Source of the DNA: a virus
IMG/VR virus record: IMGVR_UViG_3300044638_000378
Span: 1 to 25,247 of that record
DNA: 25,247 nt
Strand: one strand, 5' to 3'
In this document: piece by piece, positions 1 to 6,991 of the stretch
Layout: the number at the start of each line of letters is the position of its first letter
Numbering within the stretch: the stretch's first letter is position 1
Made by a program: the position numbers and the translations under genes
Notes under the pieces: model-generated
The model's database searches: none
Told to the model about the DNA's origin: nothing
Seen by the model: the letters and a program-made list of their open reading frames with translations, nothing else

Positions 1-7
1 CCACTTG

Positions 8-211
8 TTAAAACCTTTTGGCATTTTCATTCTGTTTAGTTTTTATAATTTTTTTAAGATAAATAGCTAAGTCTAATGCTTCCTCGTATGCGTGTTGCAA
101 CCAATCCTGTTCGGTTAAATCAGTTCTATCCATTGTAGTACCGTATTCCTTTAACCCCTTGTCCTCTCTTTCTAAAAGGTCATCTATTATTGAGTATAAT
201 ATCCTGCTCAT
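8..211 (-). CDS. small conserved phage protein, possibly MazG/DUF550-like
   Basis: This 67-aa acidic, helical protein has the core KEYGTTMDRTDL followed by DWLQHAYEEALDLAIYLKK. Short phage proteins with a WLQHAxEEAxDxAxYLK segment resemble part of the all-alpha NTP pyrophosphohydrolase (MazG-like) group, where an ExxD/EExxD helix binds Mg2+. Here EEALD is visible, but only one such helix is present, so enzymatic activity is not assured. Its start overlaps the stop of the upstream exonuclease gene (TAATG), implying translational coupling. The stop is 7 bases from the window edge. Family assignment is from memory of similar proteins and is tentative. Confidence 0.72.
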   Translation of the reverse strand: MSRILYSIIDDLLEREDKGLKEYGTTMDRTDLTEQDWLQHAYEEALDLAIYLKKIIKTKQNENAKRF

Positions 212-945
212 TATTTATCAGTTTTTGAATGATACTTATTACAGGTGTTACATTTGTACTGTATCCTAGTTAACCCTGTTGCAGTAATTACCTTGTTATT
301 TCTTATCAGGTCATCACTACCACATTCAGGACAAGTACCCCTATCGTGTCCAAATACTATTCCATAATGCGTTTTAGGTTCTATGTGCAAAGATAAAGCC
401 TTATGCACTTGCTCCAACAATACTACATCTTTTTTGCAGTATTTAATCATTTTCTCCATTGCTATCTTATCCTTCTTTAGTAGAATGTCCTTCCACAATG
501 AATACTCTGTTTTTATCTTTTGCCCTAATCCTAAATAATCTGCAATGTAGTTAAGTCTATTAGAATTAAATCTAAACTTTTGCCTAGCTACCTTTAATGT
601 ATCTATGGTTGTGTATTTAGGAAACATTTCAATTTTATGGAATAGGCATCTAGTCCTAACCCACGCTAAATCAAATTTGTCCCCATTGTGTCCTACCAAT
701 TCATTTGCCTGATTAGCTACTTCAATAAACTTTTGAAGCATTCCTTTGTCATTCTGTTTAGCATCCCATTGCAATGCGTAAACTTCTTTTTCTTCTTCCC
801 ACTTGTAACATATACAGATAATTGCCCTCTCTTGTATAATGTTTGAATAGTCTATGTTTTTCTTGTATCCTGCCTCCCAAAATAAGCCGATGTTAGGACT
901 TGTCTCAATGTCAAAGAAAAGCCTTCTGCGTTTTGTTTTTAGCAT
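211..945 (-). CDS. DEDDy-type 3'-5' exonuclease with C-terminal zinc ribbon
   Basis: This 244-aa protein has a ribonuclease H-like exonuclease fold. Motif Exo I is FFDIETSP (D12, E14). Exo II is LVGHNGDKFDLAWV (D92). Exo III is YCKKD (Y169, D173), the YxxxD form that places it in the DEDDy group with DnaQ-like and DNA polymerase B proofreading domains. The last ~40 residues hold two CxxC pairs (CPEC at about 206 and CNTC near the end), a likely zinc ribbon for nucleic-acid binding. The probable role is phage DNA metabolism: trimming, repair or recombination. It is coupled by TAATG junctions to the M15 peptidase upstream and the small protein downstream, so it is read at the end of the lysis transcript. 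The substrate cannot be inferred. Confidence 0.88.
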   Translation of the reverse strand: MLKTKRRRLFFDIETSPNIGLFWEAGYKKNIDYSNIIQERAIICICYKWEEEKEVYALQWDAKQNDKGMLQKFIEVANQANELVGHNGDKFDLAWVRTRCLFHKIEMFPKYTTIDTLKVARQKFRFNSNRLNYIADYLGLGQKIKTEYSLWKDILLKKDKIAMEKMIKYCKKDVVLLEQVHKALSLHIEPKTHYGIVFGHDRGTCPECGSDDLIRNNKVITATGLTRIQYKCNTCNKYHSKTDK

Positions 946-1409
946 TATATTTGTTTGTATTGTGTACTCCCATTACTTCTTATAGCTTTTAAAACTTGTT
1001 TTCTTTGTTTACCTGTGCTTTCATAAGAAACGTGAACCCAATCAGGATTTTCGTTTGTCCCAAACTCCCAAATTAATTGGTCAAATTCTAGGTTATTTTT
1101 GATATAATCAAATACCATTTTATTTGTTACCCCATTAGGTGTACCATCCATATCAATATCAATAGCTTCGCCTTGACAATGTTGACTTGTCAAACTTCCC
1201 TTCACCGCACGATTAAGTTCAATAGACCTGTACCCACTAGAAATATGAATAGGGCATCTAAAGTGCGCCCTAATAGGCTCAAATACCTTTTCTGCTAATA
1301 GCTTAAAATTAGCAATATGTTGTTCTGTTGGCATATTACTAATGCCATTACGCTTTGCGCTTTCACTTCTAATTACTTCTGATAAGTCTAGGTGTTCTGA
1401 TAATTTCAT
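945..1409 (-). CDS. endolysin: M15-family zinc peptidase
   Basis: This 154-aa protein carries the peptidase M15 signature SQHCQGEAIDID, where H77 and D84 are the expected zinc ligands, and WVHVSY near residue 126, where the His is the third ligand. The upstream segment SSGYRS is also typical of the family. M15 enzymes cut peptide bonds in peptidoglycan stems (D-Ala-D-Ala or L-Ala-D-Glu type). With a holin immediately upstream, it is the likely lytic enzyme of the phage. There is no signal peptide or separate wall-binding domain, so release through holin lesions is expected. The ATG sits one base after the holin stop. The exact bond cleaved cannot be told from the motifs. Confidence 0.92.
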   Translation of the reverse strand: MKLSEHLDLSEVIRSESAKRNGISNMPTEQHIANFKLLAEKVFEPIRAHFRCPIHISSGYRSIELNRAVKGSLTSQHCQGEAIDIDMDGTPNGVTNKMVFDYIKNNLEFDQLIWEFGTNENPDWVHVSYESTGKQRKQVLKAIRSNGSTQYKQI

Positions 1410-1410
1410 C

Positions 1411-1623
1411 TTAATCTTTTTTAAATATTTTTTCTGCAGTAGTTAAACCCAAACATCCAAAAGCCAAACTTGCAACTGCCCAAACTAATGATTCACTAGG
1501 TGCTTTGTCTAATGGACTGAATGAATTATGATACATAGTTACACATAACGAAACTACGCATAATAATCCACATAAACGCTTCATTGATAATCTACCACTA
1601 TCTTCTGTAAAAAATTGTCTCAT
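1411..1623 (-). CDS. holin, small two-helix membrane protein
   Basis: This 70-aa protein has two hydrophobic segments, about residues 15-31 (RLCGLLCVVSLCVTMY) and 44-62 (SLVWAVASLAFGCLGLT), a charged N-terminus and a lysine-rich C-terminus. The opening FFTEDSGRLS resembles small holin-like proteins common in Bacteroidota phages, which I recognise from memory. Size, topology and position directly before the endolysin gene, with a one-base gap, support a holin that permeabilises the inner membrane. It follows the lipoprotein gene by one base. Two other small membrane proteins are encoded upstream, so holin and antiholin roles cannot be separated here. Confidence 0.82.
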   Translation of the reverse strand: MRQFFTEDSGRLSMKRLCGLLCVVSLCVTMYHNSFSPLDKAPSESLVWAVASLAFGCLGLTTAEKIFKKD

Positions 1624-1624
1624 A

Positions 1625-1960
1625 TTAATTAGTTGTATCTGCTTTTACTTTACCCCAAAAGTTCTTTTTTTCTTTTATTAGGATAGTGTCGTGAATATAA
1701 ATAGTGTCTTTTTTGATTTCACTAAATTCACTAATTTCATTTTTTAATTCACTAATTTCACTTTTCATCTGTGTAATGGTTGCAACTGCTTTTGTAACTA
1801 ATTGTTTCTCAACTTTACTTGCACTTACTTGTACCTTTACAGATTTTTCATTATTCGCATTGATGCGCTTCATTAGTGTTTCAAACTCAATGTCTTGATT
1901 ATCAACTTTTTGAGCAGATACACCACATCCAAATAGGAATAAAATAAATAGATATTTCAT
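1625..1960 (-). CDS. small secreted or lipoprotein with coiled coil; outer-spanin candidate
   Basis: This 111-aa protein starts MKYLFILFLFGCGVSAQ, a signal sequence. It could be cut as a lipoprotein (LFG-C, Cys12; the -2 Phe is not ideal) or by signal peptidase I after SAQ. A long heptad-like helix follows (about 45-80, with ITQMKSEISELKNEISEF), then a DTIYIHDTI segment shared in style with the 175-aa protein of the same cassette. The gene overlaps the stop of the preceding short TM/coiled-coil protein and is followed by the holin. A membrane-anchored coiled-coil protein next to an exported coiled-coil protein in a lysis cassette is the arrangement of two-component spanins, which join inner and outer membranes in the last step of lysis. 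This role is an inference from context. Confidence 0.72.
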   Translation of the reverse strand: MKYLFILFLFGCGVSAQKVDNQDIEFETLMKRINANNEKSVKVQVSASKVEKQLVTKAVATITQMKSEISELKNEISEFSEIKKDTIYIHDTILIKEKKNFWGKVKADTTN

Positions 1961-2226
1961 TAGTTAATCTTTTGAATTTTACCTAATTGCTCTAATGTTG
2001 AAAGTTTAGTAGTTGCTGCTGCTAAACTAGAATCACATCTGCGTAAAGCATTTGTAACTATGTCAAGTCTTGTTTCTAGCTTCTCAATCTTTACATCTTG
2101 ATTTTTTGCCTGTCCCTGAAAGGTACTGCGCACATCAACATACAAATAACCGATAGCTATTAGCACTACAAACAAAGTCCCTACGATGGGATTAGAAGCA
2201 AATTCTTTAAATTTAATTGGTATCAT
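1960..2226 (-). CDS. single-TM coiled-coil protein; inner-spanin (Rz-like) candidate
   Basis: This 88-aa protein has one N-terminal membrane segment (about residues 13-31, IVGTLFVVLIAIGYLYV). The remaining periplasm-facing part is charged and helix-forming, with KIEKLETRLDIVTNALRRC and a second helix to the end. This is the layout of inner-membrane spanins: an N-terminal signal anchor plus a periplasmic coiled coil. Its stop overlaps the start of the exported coiled-coil protein (TAATG), so the two are likely made together. Sequence similarity to Rz itself is not evident, and such proteins diverge too far for recognition by eye. A minor tail or accessory membrane role is possible. Confidence 0.74.
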   Translation of the reverse strand: MIPIKFKEFASNPIVGTLFVVLIAIGYLYVDVRSTFQGQAKNQDVKIEKLETRLDIVTNALRRCDSSLAAATTKLSTLEQLGKIQKIN

Positions 2227-2227
2227 A

Positions 2228-2755
2228 TTATAACTTTTTATAGTAACCTAATGAATAACCCTGTGTGCCATAGTTTACGATTATAAGTCCCTTATTTGGT
2301 ACTTTTAACCCTACCCCTATACTAGCACCTAAAACATTATTATAGTTCCTTAATTCGCCTCCTATTAGTAATTCCGTTTTAGGCTTAATAGTCTTTGTAA
2401 TATATATAGTTTTTTCTTGAAGTTTAGCTTCAAAACCCCTACCTATTATTTTATTTTGTGTAATTGTGTCCTGAATGTAGAACGTATTTGAATCTAGATT
2501 TATTGTGTCTGAATACGCTTTAACCTGCGCATACTCGTTAATTATGCGTATTGTATCGTGTACAGGAATCTGTACAGAATCTAGTTGTATTATCTTGTAT
2601 GGAATAGAATCCCCCTTTTTATACTTAGTCAATGTTTTAACATTGAATATCGTATCTGTTTTTATTGTGATTGTATCCTTACTATATTTTGGAGTAGTAA
2701 ATAATAATAGAATAACTACTGCCAATAATACAATTAACAATAAATTCTTAGTCAT
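2228..2755 (-). CDS. membrane-anchored protein with DTI repeats, lysis-cassette unknown
   Basis: I place the start at 2755, giving 175 aa beginning MTKNLLLIVLLAVVILLLF. The further in-frame start at 2797 is GTG, lies inside the upstream gene and would put charge before the membrane segment. The start overlaps the upstream stop in an ATGACTAA junction. One N-terminal TM helix (residues 3-19) is followed by a beta-rich region with recurring DTI units (KDTITIKTDTIF, VHDTIRI, SDTINL, IQDTITQ) and a glycine-rich end (LIGGELR, GASIGVGLKV, YGTQGYSLGYY) that looks like a few beta hairpins. Such DTI-rich anchored proteins occur in Bacteroidota phage lysis regions. The function is unknown; a spanin-like or envelope role is possible. 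Confidence 0.75.
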   Translation of the reverse strand: MTKNLLLIVLLAVVILLLFTTPKYSKDTITIKTDTIFNVKTLTKYKKGDSIPYKIIQLDSVQIPVHDTIRIINEYAQVKAYSDTINLDSNTFYIQDTITQNKIIGRGFEAKLQEKTIYITKTIKPKTELLIGGELRNYNNVLGASIGVGLKVPNKGLIIVNYGTQGYSLGYYKKL

Positions 2756-2921
2756 ATTTCTTACTTGCTTTGTAGTAATAACGAATGGCAAAGACACCTG
2801 AAATAATAGCAGTCAAACCTGCTACCAAAGTTACAAAAGGTTGTACCTGTGTTAGTGTTAAGGAAGCTGCAGTTAGACTGATGCCTGTATTAACTAATGC
2901 TTGACTGCTATCCTGTGTCAT
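2748..2921 (-). CDS. small hydrophobic protein, holin-like
   Basis: This is a 57-aa reading frame, ATG at 2921 and TAA at 2748-2750. It begins MTQDSSQALVNTG. Residues 13-27 are moderately hydrophobic, and a clear TM helix spans 29-47 (FVTLVAGLTAIISGVFAIRYY), followed by a basic tail KASKKYD. The start lies two bases after the stop of the 52-aa gene (TAATATG), and the end overlaps the next start (ATGACTAA), so it is embedded in the operon with junctions like those of its neighbours. Size and topology fit a holin or antiholin. It could be the holin proper, with the 70-aa protein as a partner, or the reverse. Confidence 0.72.
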   Translation of the reverse strand: MTQDSSQALVNTGISLTAASLTLTQVQPFVTLVAGLTAIISGVFAIRYYYKASKKYD

Positions 2922-2922
2922 A

Positions 2923-3081
2923 TTAATCTTCTTTCAAATCTACAACCTTAGCCTCATCTTTAGGCTTTTGGTCTTCTGCTAACTTACCAAAGAAGTTTAA
3001 CAATGGCAACCCAAATTCAGTTGGGATTTTGTTGATGTACGCTTGAAGTTCGTTCAAGTCTTTTTCGCTTAATTGTAACAT
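2923..3081 (-). CDS. 52-aa acidic soluble protein, first gene of the lysis cassette
   Basis: This 52-aa frame runs from ATG at 3081 to TAA at 2923-2925. It begins MLQLSEKDLNELQAYINK, an amphipathic helix, then TEFGLPLLNFFGK and a charged tail rich in Lys, Asp and Glu. No domain is recognised. It is the first gene after a Bacteroidota-type promoter candidate whose -7 box ends 15 bases upstream, so it would have a very short leader. It is coupled to the holin-like gene by a TAATATG junction. Codon choice and junctions match the neighbours, which supports it being real despite its size. Confidence 0.7.
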   Translation of the reverse strand: MLQLSEKDLNELQAYINKIPTEFGLPLLNFFGKLAEDQKPKDEAKVVDLKED

Positions 3082-3096
3082 AAATTTAAATTTGTA

Positions 3097-3130
3097 CAAA
3101 TATATAACTAAAATGGATTAGGAAGTACAA
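3097..3130 (-). promoter_or_regulatory. Bacteroidota-type promoter candidate for the lysis cassette
   Basis: Read on the minus strand, TATATTTG (3104-3097) matches the Bacteroidota -7 consensus TAnnTTTG. A TTG at 3130-3128 lies 23 bases upstream, slightly farther than the usual 19-21. The predicted start of transcription is about 3090, giving a leader of roughly 9 bases before the ATG at 3081. The perfect 12-bp palindrome ATTTGTACAAAT (3090-3101) overlaps the -7 box and could be an operator. The -33 part lies inside the end of the preceding gene. Confidence 0.5.
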
Positions 3131-3422
3131 TCGTTTTAGGATTTATTATATTATCTAAAGTGATAACAAGTTGGGCATCTAAAGCCTCAACATCAACCCC
3201 TGCGTTTAACCAACCTTCTACGATTAATTGAGTAAGTTCTTGATATGGGACAAACCCTTCCGATGGTGGGACTAATCCTAAACTAACAGGACTTTGTGCC
3301 ATATGTTCGCCATCCGTAATTTGTCTATATGCGTTTACTGTTACTACTACATCGGTTAAGCCATCTATTGACTTTGCCGTTACCATTGAATTTTGTGGGA
3401 TTACCCATTGAAAATTTGCCAT
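3108..3422 (-). CDS. small fibre-associated protein (DUF7936-like)
   Basis: This 104-aa protein opens MANFQWVIPQNSMVT and carries a central segment PPSEGFVPYQELTQ followed by LIVEGWLN. Short phage proteins with a predicted beta half and an F-x-PY-x-x-LTQ...W helix are common next to tail-fibre genes, and I recall them grouped as DUF7936. It starts 11 bases after the large fibre gene and ends with PNPF. The likely role is an accessory of the tail fibre, as a tip, chaperone or connector, but no activity is known. The lysis promoter candidate overlaps its 3' end. Confidence 0.75.
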   Translation of the reverse strand: MANFQWVIPQNSMVTAKSIDGLTDVVVTVNAYRQITDGEHMAQSPVSLGLVPPSEGFVPYQELTQLIVEGWLNAGVDVEALDAQLVITLDNIINPKTIVLPNPF

Positions 3423-3433
3423 ATTATTTTATT

Positions 3434-6400
3434 TTACCAAGTTGTTAATGCCGTTCTTACCCAAGTGTTTGTTGCCGTACATACATAAATAAATCCTGCC
3501 GTTACTACGATATCCCCTGTTGTACCTGTTGCAGTAGCCGAAGCCGGTGCAGTACCCATACCACTAACTAAACGAATGTTTCCGTAAAGACCTGTTGTTG
3601 TTGTTACACTATTACCTATAACCGTTGTGTTAGTACCTAAACCTGTTGCATCGTGTCCAATAACAATTTGATTAGATTGATTATCTGCTAATGCCTTAGT
3701 AAAACTTCCTATAAAAATAGAATTATTCGCAACAGTTATTGTAGTAGTACCATTAGCAATAAACCTTCCTGAGTTAGTACCTACAAAAGCATTATTTGAA
3801 CCTGTTGTATTAGATAATCCTGCTGCTGAACCAATAAATATATTGCTACTACCTGTTGTATTGCTTTGTCCTGAACTTGTTCCTATAAATGAATTGCTTG
3901 CACCTGTTGAATTGAATATACCTGAACTTGTTCCTACAAATGTATTAGATGTACCTGTGCTTGTTAATAATCCTGTACGATACCCAATAAATGTATTAAA
4001 GTTTCCTGTTGTGTTAGTGTTACCTGAGTTAAATCCAAGAAATGTATTTTCTGTTCCTGTTGTATTAGCTTGTCCTGATGCTTGACCAACAAATGTATTG
4101 CCACTTGCAGTTGTATTAGATTGTCCTGAATTTAAACCTACAAAAGTATTATTAGTACCTGTTGTATTAGATTGTCCTACAAACGCACCTACAAAAGTAT
4201 TAGCACCTCCTATTGTATTAACATTTCCAGCATTAATTCCTAAGAATGTATTTGAACCTCCTATTGTATTTTGTATACCTGCTCCTTGCCCTAAAAATGT
4301 ATTAAAGTTTCCTGTTGTATTATTAATACCTGCTTGACTTCCTACAAAAGTATTATTTGTTCCTGTTGTATTTCTTCTTCCATTATTTCTACCAAAAAAT
4401 AAATTTGAAGGAATATCACTTGCTCTTATTTCTGTTGCAACAACTAATCCACTACTTGCAAAAGTTGATGAAGCAGAAGTTGTACCAATAGTCTTAATAC
4501 TTAAAACTACTGTACCATTAAAATCTGTTGTTGGTGTAATTGTTAAAACCGCAGTTGATGAAGCTAATGGGCCACTTGCTCCTGTTGCAGAAACAGTTGT
4601 ACTTGTACCACCATAGTTTATAGTAATACTTCCTGCCGTTCTACCTGTAATTGTATAAGCTATTTGATAGTAAGTACCATTAACCGCAGCTAAAGTAGTT
4701 GTCAAAGGGTCTACCGAACCAACTGTATGCGTATAACCACCTACGTTTAAGTTAGTACCTGCTAAAGTCCAATTCGTTCCTGTTCCTGTAACTGCTGCTA
4801 ATTCCGAACCTAATGGTGCAGTATCACTTGAAGCAGTACCTATGAAACGAGTAGTACCATTTACATCTAATCTAAATCCAGCATCTGTGAATGTACCTCC
4901 GTTTTGTAAAAGTAAATTTCCTGTTGTAAACCATTGACCTGATTTAGTTGCAAAAGCAGGATAAAATTCAAATCCAGATGTTCCTGAAGATAAGAATTGT
5001 CGAGAATGTAGTTGTGCAAAGTTAAAGGATGGATTTCCTAAAGAAAATGAACCACCAGCTGAAGGAACTATATTTCCACTAGCTCTAATAGCATAAAGAT
5101 TTACTCCTGTAAAACCACCATTATTAAATGTAGGTGCAATATCTAAACCAACTAAATTATCCCCATTCGCAGAAGCTACTAAAGTAGTATTAATTAATTG
5201 ACCTCTACTTATTGCACTAACCGCAGTTTCAGTACCACCAACTGTTAATTGTGTTGCAGTACCTAAAGTTTGTGTTCCGATGCCTGTATCACCTGCTAAA
5301 AAGTTAGCAGCCATTCCATCCATATATAAGTTCCATCTACTTGCTCCAACAGGAATTGAACCCCTAAATCCATAGTTAGCTGAAGCACCTATCATACTTG
5401 GAGAAACATTAAAACCAGTATTAGTTCCAACAGATGAACCTGCTCCTATTGTTCCTTGTGTTGCGTTGTAATGAATATATTGAGTGAGAGCAAAAGAAGT
5501 TGCTTGAGTGTTAAGTTGATTATTAAAAGCAAGAATATTTGCATTAGCATCACTTTGTACTACCCCTGATTGGCTTACAACAAGAATAGTAGCACTTCCT
5601 GTAATGTTTTTACCAATAGCTAATGATGTACCACCTATACTTAAAGTACCAATACCCAAACTTCCTGCCATATAGTTGTTAGCAGTACCATCCATATAAA
5701 GATTCCATCTGTTTGTACCACTTGGGATTAAACCTCTAAAGCCGTAGTTTGTTACACCACCAATTAAATTTGAATGTGCATAAAAAGCAGTTTGTGTAGT
5801 AATAGTTGAACCTGCTCCAATAGCACCTTGTTCTGCATAATAATGATAATAATTAGGTAATGTAAATGCTGCCGCTTGAGTATATGAAGCTATATAAACC
5901 CCAAATCCTCTTAAAGTAACATCACTTTTAATTTCTCCATATGCTGCAATATTAGATGCCGTAGTAGAACCTGTCAAACCTTTTGCAATTTGAAATGAAT
6001 TTGCATTGAAACCACTTGAAATACCTATACCTAAACCACCACCACTTGAAATTGTAGTATTAGAAGCCAATGTTATCAAAGTACCACTATCACTTACATT
6101 AGAATTTCCTATTGTAGAAGCACCTGTGAACTTTGGTAAAGTGTTTGTAGTACCTGTACCTGTTACAGGGTTAGTTAAAGCGTTTTGCTTTGAATTAAAA
6201 GTTGACCAATCCGCACTTGATAATAAACCCCTATTTGTAGCCGAAGCCGTTGGTAAGTTAAAAGTATGCGTACTTGTAGCACTTGAAATATTAAAATCCG
6301 TACCACTTGTACCTGTCGCAAAAGTTTGACTTAATGCCGTTAAAGTATTTAAAGTAGTTATGCCTGTGTCAGCATCTGTACTATTTACCCATTGCGTACC

Positions 6401-6622
6401 ATTGTACTTTAATACTTGACCATTAGAAGGACTTGTTAAAGTTACATCCCCTAATTGTGTTAAGGTATAATCGCCTTCAGTAGCTACAATATTACCTACC
6501 CTACCAAATACAGAATTGATTGTATTAGGCAAAGGATAACCACCTGAAGGTGCTATAATATTTACAACTTCTTCAGTTACGTTTATATCTATAATTTCCT
6601 CTGTTACGTTAATATCTGCCAT
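3434..6622 (-). CDS. large repeat-rich tail fibre or spike protein
   Basis: This 1062-aa protein is low in Cys and rich in Thr, Ser, Asn and Gly, as in extended trimeric beta fibres. The N-terminus has twin INVTEE units and a segment VFGRVGNIVATEGDYTL common at fibre attachment ends. TNRGLLSSADWSTFNSKQ (around residue 135) is a partial copy of the repeat in the neighbouring 588-aa fibre. Two related blocks of about 120 aa each end in NYGFRG...RWNLYMDG (codons at about 5690-5715 and 5320-5342). Residues about 751-954 are twelve 17-aa repeats (NTTGxxNTFVGxxxGxx). The end has GTTGDIVVTAGFIYVCT and NTWVRTALTTW, a probable receptor-binding tip. It sits among tail genes and is the likely host-recognition protein. 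Confidence 0.9.
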   Translation of the reverse strand: MADINVTEEIIDINVTEEVVNIIAPSGGYPLPNTINSVFGRVGNIVATEGDYTLTQLGDVTLTSPSNGQVLKYNGTQWVNSTDADTGITTLNTLTALSQTFATGTSGTDFNISSATSTHTFNLPTASATNRGLLSSADWSTFNSKQNALTNPVTGTGTTNTLPKFTGASTIGNSNVSDSGTLITLASNTTISSGGGLGIGISSGFNANSFQIAKGLTGSTTASNIAAYGEIKSDVTLRGFGVYIASYTQAAAFTLPNYYHYYAEQGAIGAGSTITTQTAFYAHSNLIGGVTNYGFRGLIPSGTNRWNLYMDGTANNYMAGSLGIGTLSIGGTSLAIGKNITGSATILVVSQSGVVQSDANANILAFNNQLNTQATSFALTQYIHYNATQGTIGAGSSVGTNTGFNVSPSMIGASANYGFRGSIPVGASRWNLYMDGMAANFLAGDTGIGTQTLGTATQLTVGGTETAVSAISRGQLINTTLVASANGDNLVGLDIAPTFNNGGFTGVNLYAIRASGNIVPSAGGSFSLGNPSFNFAQLHSRQFLSSGTSGFEFYPAFATKSGQWFTTGNLLLQNGGTFTDAGFRLDVNGTTRFIGTASSDTAPLGSELAAVTGTGTNWTLAGTNLNVGGYTHTVGSVDPLTTTLAAVNGTYYQIAYTITGRTAGSITINYGGTSTTVSATGASGPLASSTAVLTITPTTDFNGTVVLSIKTIGTTSASSTFASSGLVVATEIRASDIPSNLFFGRNNGRRNTTGTNNTFVGSQAGINNTTGNFNTFLGQGAGIQNTIGGSNTFLGINAGNVNTIGGANTFVGAFVGQSNTTGTNNTFVGLNSGQSNTTASGNTFVGQASGQANTTGTENTFLGFNSGNTNTTGNFNTFIGYRTGLLTSTGTSNTFVGTSSGIFNSTGASNSFIGTSSGQSNTTGSSNIFIGSAAGLSNTTGSNNAFVGTNSGRFIANGTTTITVANNSIFIGSFTKALADNQSNQIVIGHDATGLGTNTTVIGNSVTTTTGLYGNIRLVSGMGTAPASATATGTTGDIVVTAGFIYVCTATNTWVRTALTTW
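3761..4372 (-). repeat. twelve 51-bp (17-aa) tandem repeats in the fibre gene
   Basis: Twelve consecutive units of exactly 17 codons follow N-T-T-G-x-x-N-T-F-V/L/I-G-x-x-x-G-x-x. Units at the 5' end of the gene keep the motif well, while those near the 3' end drift (TSTG, NSTG, NAFVG). The regular Gly and Asn positions suggest a stacked beta-roll or trimeric beta-helix shaft similar in principle to YadA-type head repeats. The DNA copies are diverged enough that most differences are at third or variable positions, which points to selection on the protein and makes fresh slippage expansion less likely. Confidence 0.93.
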
Positions 6623-6990
6623 TAGATTTTAGTTATATCTTCTTGAACAAAAAAAGTACCCCAAACATATGTTTTCACTTCGCCACTAGGAAAAGCTACG
6701 TTCATATCATATAAATAGCTTCCTGCAGCAATAGTTACTTGCTTGTTTAAAGTAATTTGATTGTTACTAGCACCGCCAATAGTTATTGAACTATCAGCAG
6801 TTGATAGGGTCAAATCAATAGCTGAAGCATTAGCAGTCTTTCTTACCTGAATAGTAATCGTACTACCTGATAAATCTACTGCTACATTATTTGCAGTTAT
6901 AGCAAATACCTGCGCCCAAGTATCGTTTCTCCATATTTGGACATTATATTGTGCAGGTCTTAAATCTGCAGTTGTTGTTGAACAAGACAT
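6622..6990 (-). CDS. small beta-sandwich baseplate or fibre-adaptor protein (BppU-N-like)
   Basis: This 122-aa protein is built from alternating beta strands: VQIWRNDTWAQVFAI, AVDLSGSTITIQVRK, AIDLTLSTADSSITI, GSYLYDMNVAFPSG, and YVWGTFFVQEDITKI. Input strand, then DLSGxTIxxQVRK, then G-x-Y-x-Y-x-M is the pattern of N-terminal domains of baseplate upper proteins that anchor receptor-binding proteins. It lies exactly between the two fibre genes, with a TAATG junction to the 1062-aa fibre and one spare base to the 588-aa fibre, so it may link a fibre to the tail. The 124-aa protein encoded at 11813-12187 has a comparable strand plan. The assignment rests on pattern, with no firm homology. Confidence 0.75.
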   Translation of the reverse strand: MSCSTTTADLRPAQYNVQIWRNDTWAQVFAITANNVAVDLSGSTITIQVRKTANASAIDLTLSTADSSITIGGASNNQITLNKQVTIAAGSYLYDMNVAFPSGEVKTYVWGTFFVQEDITKI

Positions 6991-6991
6991 A

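Noticed and set aside
384-395. CAAAGATA, a match to the reverse of TAnnTTTG, inside the exonuclease gene
   Set aside because: It lies in the middle of a coding region, and an 8-base degenerate pattern is expected by chance in AT-rich DNA.
2756-2797. GTG start at 2797 for the 175-aa anchored protein
   Set aside because: It lies inside the 57-aa gene. The ATG at 2755 makes the usual stop/start overlap and gives a proper N-terminal membrane anchor.
3843-4337. Long plus-strand reading frames across the fibre gene, with repeated PVVL-type units
   Set aside because: They are the reverse of the 51-bp tandem repeats; the regular period keeps stops out. They have no plausible start context, and the minus-strand frame is clearly coding.
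3761-4372. Regularly spaced repeats that could suggest a CRISPR array
   Set aside because: The period is 51 bases, the repeats are degenerate and fully inside an open frame, and there are no distinct unique spacers or leader.
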